Source of the DNA: an uncultured Corynebacterium sp.
GTDB lineage: Bacteria > Actinomycetota > Actinomycetes > Mycobacteriales > Mycobacteriaceae
Direction: 5' to 3'
DNA length: 5,500 nt
Assembly (NCBI RefSeq): GCF_946223165.1
Contig: NZ_CAMIBP010000070.1
Coordinates: 1 to 5,500 of the forward strand
The position numbers and the translations under genes were made by a program. Positions 5,445-5,500 of this stretch are shown here, one piece after another. Numbering within the stretch: position 1 is the stretch's first letter; every line of letters starts with the position of its first letter. Under the pieces are notes generated by a model, which saw only the letters and a program-made list of their open reading frames with translations, was not told the origin of the DNA and searched no databases.

Positions 5445-5473
5445 GGGGGTTAAGGGTCAAAATGTGTGTCTGG
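5445..5473. repeat. IS-type terminal inverted repeat, right copy
   Basis: Reverse-complement match to 27-55 at 27 of 29 positions. Read left to right it starts GGGGGTTAAGGGTCAAAA, as expected for the tip of an element whose body runs rightward out of the window. The remaining bases to 5500 would be its subterminal region; they differ from the corresponding bases at the left copy, as left and right ends of one IS usually do. The tip lies about 17 bases past the tRNA-Lys terminator. Confidence 0.6.
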
Positions 5474-5500
5474 CTCGGCGTGTCGCGGGGGTTAGATTTG

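Noticed and set aside
424..5494. CTAACCCCCG at 424-433 repeated inverted at 5485-5494
   Set aside because: Only 10 bases match, the sequence is low in complexity, and the flanks differ; likely chance or a weak IS-end resemblance.
1..5500. CRISPR array, rRNA, riboswitch or prophage genes
   Set aside because: No regularly spaced direct repeats, rRNA segments, conserved riboswitch cores or phage structural genes were seen on either strand.

Overview
The window looks like chromosomal DNA of a high-G+C Gram-positive of the Mycobacteriales, most likely a Corynebacterium. This rests on an L,D-transpeptidase lipoprotein built like the mycobacterial Ldt enzymes, on the style of an IS3-family transposase remnant, and on a leaderless TANNNT promoter. 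Genus is inference; no rRNA is present.

Layout, left to right. Positions 1-55 hold the end of what looks like an insertion sequence; its 29-base terminal repeat returns inverted at 5445-5473 (27 of 29 bases identical). Positions 69-212 are the C-terminal stub of a leftward gene, probably a LysR-type regulator. It is cut off by the 3' end of an IS3-family element (about 217-463). Directly after this scrap lies a compact two-gene rightward operon: a 378-aa ABC/AAA-type ATPase (513-1649) and a 225-aa DUF4276-family protein (1646-2323). They overlap by a few bases and start from a leaderless promoter. The operon stop codon overlaps the stop of a broken leftward gene remnant (2320 to about 2590).

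The right half is ordinary chromosome. A leftward pair encodes a secreted L,D-transpeptidase lipoprotein (3610-4812) and a luciferase-like flavin monooxygenase (2651-3610), joined by a TAATG stop/start overlap. After about 350 bases with no recognisable gene come a well-formed promoter, tRNA-Lys(CTT) at 5301-5373 and a strong intrinsic terminator. The second IS-type end begins about 17 bases beyond that terminator.

The most interesting content is the ATPase/DUF4276 operon. An ABC/AAA ATPase paired with a TOPRIM-like small protein is the architecture of the OLD-nuclease-related anti-phage systems (OLD, Gabija GajA, and PARIS with AriA/AriB). Here the effector is a DUF4276 protein rather than DUF4435. 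Its position between an IS3 scrap and a decayed host gene fits a horizontally acquired defence cassette. Membership in a defence system is inferred from family and context and is not demonstrated by the sequence.
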